6,807 bases of DNA, taken from assembly GCA_013298745.1 (NCBI GenBank), contig JAAFIT010000134.1:1-6807 (forward strand). The letters are read 5' to 3'. The DNA is from Sphingomonadales bacterium (GTDB lineage Bacteria > Pseudomonadota > Alphaproteobacteria > Sphingomonadales > Sphingomonadaceae). Under the pieces are notes generated by a model. The model saw only the letters and a list, made by a program, of their open reading frames with translations, did not search any database and was not told the DNA's origin. The position numbers were made by a program, and so were the translations under genes. This document shows, one piece after another, positions 4,751-6,807 of the stretch. Each line of letters starts with the position of its first letter. Positions within the stretch are counted from its first letter, which is position 1.

Positions 4751-6718
4751 TCAGGCCGCGCCAATCTCCACCAGCAGCATCCCGTCCGCCACCTGATCGC
4801 CGGTGGCAACATTGACGGCGGTCACCACCCCGGCGGCGCGGGCGGCGATGCGGTGCTCCATCTTCATGGCTTCGAGCACGAGCAGCCGGTCACCGGCGCT
4901 AACGCTCTGCCCGGCGGTGACATCGACGGTGAGGACGCGGCCCGGCATCGGCGCGATGATGCGGCCATCGCTGGGGCCGGCCTGCGCCGCCTTCAGCGGC
5001 GCGCGCGTGGCGAGGCGGAAGGTCTGGCCAGCAAAGCGCACTTCGACGGCGGCGTCACCATGGACGACATGGCCGGTGATCGGCGCGCCGCCAGTATCAA
5101 GAATTAGGGCGCTGCCATCACGCCGGGCGCCGAGTTCGGCGATGGTGTCGAGGCCATTCAAACGGAAGCGGCCACCGGCGGCGCGCACGCCGATGGCGAA
5201 CCGCGTTGACCCGTTCCACAGCCGGACGGTGCGTTCCTCCGGCAAATTGAGGCGGAAGCCGCTGCGCGCGAACGGGCCATCGCCAGACATGGGTGTGTCG
5301 AGCACGATGGCGAGTGCCGCCAGTGCCAGCGCCGCATCGGGAACCTCGGCCGGCGGCGCCAGCGCATCGGCATGGCGCGGAATGAAGCCGGTATCGACCT
5401 CGCCGGCGCGGAACGCCGCATGGTTGGCGAGCCGGGCGAGAAAGGCGCGGTTGGACTTGAGGCCCTCGACGATGCTGCCATCGAGCGCGCCGACCAGCCG
5501 ATCGATGGCGCTGGCGCGGTCCGGCCCCCAGGCGATGACCTTGGCGATCATCGGATCATAATCGAGGCCGATGACGCTGCCGGTTTCGACGCCGGTATCG
5601 ATGCGGATGCCCTCACCTTGTCCGAAGACCAGCCGCGACAGCGTTCCGGTGCTCGGCAGGAAGCCACCATCGGCATCTTCGGCATACAGCCGCGCCTCGA
5701 CAGCATGGCCGGTGATGCTGAGCGCCTCCTGATTGGCGGGCAGCATTTCGCCGCGGGCAACACGCAATTGCCATTCGACCAGATCATGGCCGGTGATGGC
5801 TTCTGTGACCGGATGTTCGACCTGAAGCCGGGTGTTCATTTCCATGAAGTAGAAGGCCGGATCGCCCTCCGCATCGACGGTATCGAGATCGAGAATGAAC
5901 TCGACCGTGCCGGCGCCCTGATAGCCGATGGCGTGTGCGGCGGTGGCGGCGGCGACGCCGAGCGTGTGGCGCAGACGCTCCGACAGGCCGGGGGCCGGGG
6001 CTTCCTCGATGACCTTCTGGTGGCGGCGTTGCAGCGAGCAATCGCGCTCGAACAGATGGACGACATTGCCATGGCTGTCGGCAAACACCTGCACCTCGAC
6101 ATGGCGCGGGCGCTGGATGAGCTTTTCGAGCATCACGCTGGCGTTGCCGAAGCTGGCCTGGCCTTCGCGCTGCGCGGCCATCAGCGCGTCCTGAAATTCG
6201 GCAGGTGCATGCACGGCGCGCATGCCCTTGCCGCCGCCGCCGGCGACCGCCTTGATCAGCAGCGGATAGCCGACGCCTTCGGCGGCGCGTTGCAGGCGGA
6301 CGAGCGACTGATCGGTGCCCTGATAGCCCGGCGTGATCGGCACCCCGGCCTTTTTCATCGCTGCCTTGGCGCTGTCCTTCAGCGCCATGACGCGCATCGC
6401 GGTTTCGGGTGGGCCGACGAAGACCAGCCCGGCCTTGCGGACGGCCTTGGCGAAATCGGCGTTTTCCGAAAGAAAACCATAGCCCGGGTGGATGGCGTCG
6501 GCGCCGGATTTCTTGGCGGCGGCGATGATCTTGTCGCCGTCCAGATAGGGCCGGCTATCGGTGGCGCCGAGCGCGATGGCCTGGCCGGCCTCGCGGACAT
6601 AAGGGCTGGCGGCGTCGGCATCGGAATAGATGGCGACGGTGGCGATGCCCATCGCGTGCGCAGTGCGGATGATGCGCCGGGCGATCTCGCCGCGGTTGGC
6701 GATGAGGAGTTTCTTCAT
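4751..6718 (-). CDS. mccA: Acyl-CoA carboxylase alpha subunit, probably 3-methylcrotonyl-CoA carboxylase (biotin carboxylase plus biotin carrier)
   Basis: This 655-residue cytoplasmic protein carboxylates its own biotin with ATP and bicarbonate and passes the CO2 to a separate carboxyltransferase subunit. The biotin carboxylase domain fills residues 1-445. LIANRGEIARRI is the N-terminal signature, K118 and K156 bind ATP, AGGGGKGM (159-166) is the glycine-rich loop, and MEMNTRLQVEHPVTE (292-306) carries E293, N295, R297 and E301. A linker domain follows, and the C-terminal biotinyl domain (about 585-655) has the EAMKMEH motif with the biotinylated lysine K619. The length equals that of Pseudomonas LiuD (MccA). 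With ivd nearby, 3-methylcrotonyl-CoA is the likeliest substrate, though propionyl- or geranyl-CoA carboxylase subunits look alike. The carboxyltransferase (mccB) is not in the window and may lie to the right. The ATG at 6716-6718 has GAGG seven bases upstream. Confidence 0.9.
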   Translation of the reverse strand: MKKLLIANRGEIARRIIRTAHAMGIATVAIYSDADAASPYVREAGQAIALGATDSRPYLDGDKIIAAAKKSGADAIHPGYGFLSENADFAKAVRKAGLVFVGPPETAMRVMALKDSAKAAMKKAGVPITPGYQGTDQSLVRLQRAAEGVGYPLLIKAVAGGGGKGMRAVHAPAEFQDALMAAQREGQASFGNASVMLEKLIQRPRHVEVQVFADSHGNVVHLFERDCSLQRRHQKVIEEAPAPGLSERLRHTLGVAAATAAHAIGYQGAGTVEFILDLDTVDAEGDPAFYFMEMNTRLQVEHPVTEAITGHDLVEWQLRVARGEMLPANQEALSITGHAVEARLYAEDADGGFLPSTGTLSRLVFGQGEGIRIDTGVETGSVIGLDYDPMIAKVIAWGPDRASAIDRLVGALDGSIVEGLKSNRAFLARLANHAAFRAGEVDTGFIPRHADALAPPAEVPDAALALAALAIVLDTPMSGDGPFARSGFRLNLPEERTVRLWNGSTRFAIGVRAAGGRFRLNGLDTIAELGARRDGSALILDTGGAPITGHVVHGDAAVEVRFAGQTFRLATRAPLKAAQAGPSDGRIIAPMPGRVLTVDVTAGQSVSAGDRLLVLEAMKMEHRIAARAAGVVTAVNVATGDQVADGMLLVEIGAA

Positions 6719-6732
6719 TTCAGTGCCTCGCT

Positions 6733-6772
6733 CCCTCCCCCGTGCGGGGAGGGCGACTCGGCGCCAGCCGAG
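6733..6772. repeat. Paired GC-rich hairpins upstream of mccA
   Basis: CCCTCCCC (6733-6740) pairs with GGGGAGGG (6746-6753) over a five-base loop, and CTCGGC (6757-6762) pairs with GCCGAG (6767-6772) over a four-base loop. They are followed by CGGGGTGGGGG. This arrangement resembles the C-rich/G-rich palindromic repeats scattered between genes in many alphaproteobacterial genomes. It may also end transcription of a gene lying to the right. The region 6719-6807 shows no confident coding sequence. Confidence 0.45.
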
Positions 6773-6807
6773 CGGGGTGGGGGTTCACGAACGCCGGCGC
6801 GCATACC

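Noticed and set aside
4716..4796. Third short gene after AGGAGAG at 4692-4698
   Set aside because: The frame encodes only 26 residues with no similarity to the two membrane proteins and runs through the hairpin into mccA.
6785..6807. 3' end of another minus-strand gene (a TGA at 6785-6787 closing an open stretch)
   Set aside because: Only about seven codons are visible and none is diagnostic, so the stop could be chance.
1..6807. CRISPR array, tRNA or rRNA gene, transposase or insertion-sequence ends
   Set aside because: I saw no regularly spaced direct repeats, cloverleaf-like structure or transposase-like protein; the cassette boundaries also show no obvious terminal repeats.

Overview
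The window is GC-rich, densely coded DNA that looks like a free-living alphaproteobacterium. Protein style, codon use and the GC-rich intergenic hairpin repeats suggest a sphingomonad-like genome; this is an inference, since no rRNA or other marker gene is present.

Layout, left to right. Positions 1-3223 are a tightly packed minus-strand unit. It is transcribed leftward as ivd (isovaleryl-CoA dehydrogenase), mobA (molybdenum cofactor guanylyltransferase, starting on a GTGA overlap with ivd), an M20 glutamate carboxypeptidase-like gene, and the first 119 codons of an EamA/DMT-type transporter cut by the left edge. The carboxypeptidase gene looks broken at its 5' end. A good ribosome site and signal peptide lie in one frame, the catalytic body lies in another, and about 26 residues expected between them are missing.

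Positions 3224-3460 are a divergent intergenic region. It holds a 9-bp inverted repeat in the presumed ivd leader and a 22-bp near-perfect palindrome directly in front of a plus-strand regulator gene. Positions 3461-4675 are a compact plus-strand cassette: a small XRE-type DNA-binding protein followed by two paralogous four-helix membrane proteins of unknown function. The two membrane genes share a DERERxERD cytoplasmic motif and an identical ribosome-binding decamer. The cassette ends at a 15-bp hairpin shared with the convergent gene to its right.

Positions 4751-6718 (minus strand) encode the biotin-carboxylase/biotin-carrier subunit of an acyl-CoA carboxylase, most likely 3-methylcrotonyl-CoA carboxylase (mccA/liuD). 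The last 89 bases hold two small GC-rich hairpins of an intergenic-repeat type.

How the genes fit together: ivd and mccA catalyse or contribute to consecutive steps of leucine breakdown (isovaleryl-CoA to 3-methylcrotonyl-CoA to 3-methylglutaconyl-CoA). They point the same way but are separated by the oppositely oriented regulator/membrane cassette, which therefore looks like a self-contained insertion into a leucine-catabolism locus. The cassette, with its operator-like palindrome and probable leaderless regulator mRNA, is the part of the window whose biology is least explained.
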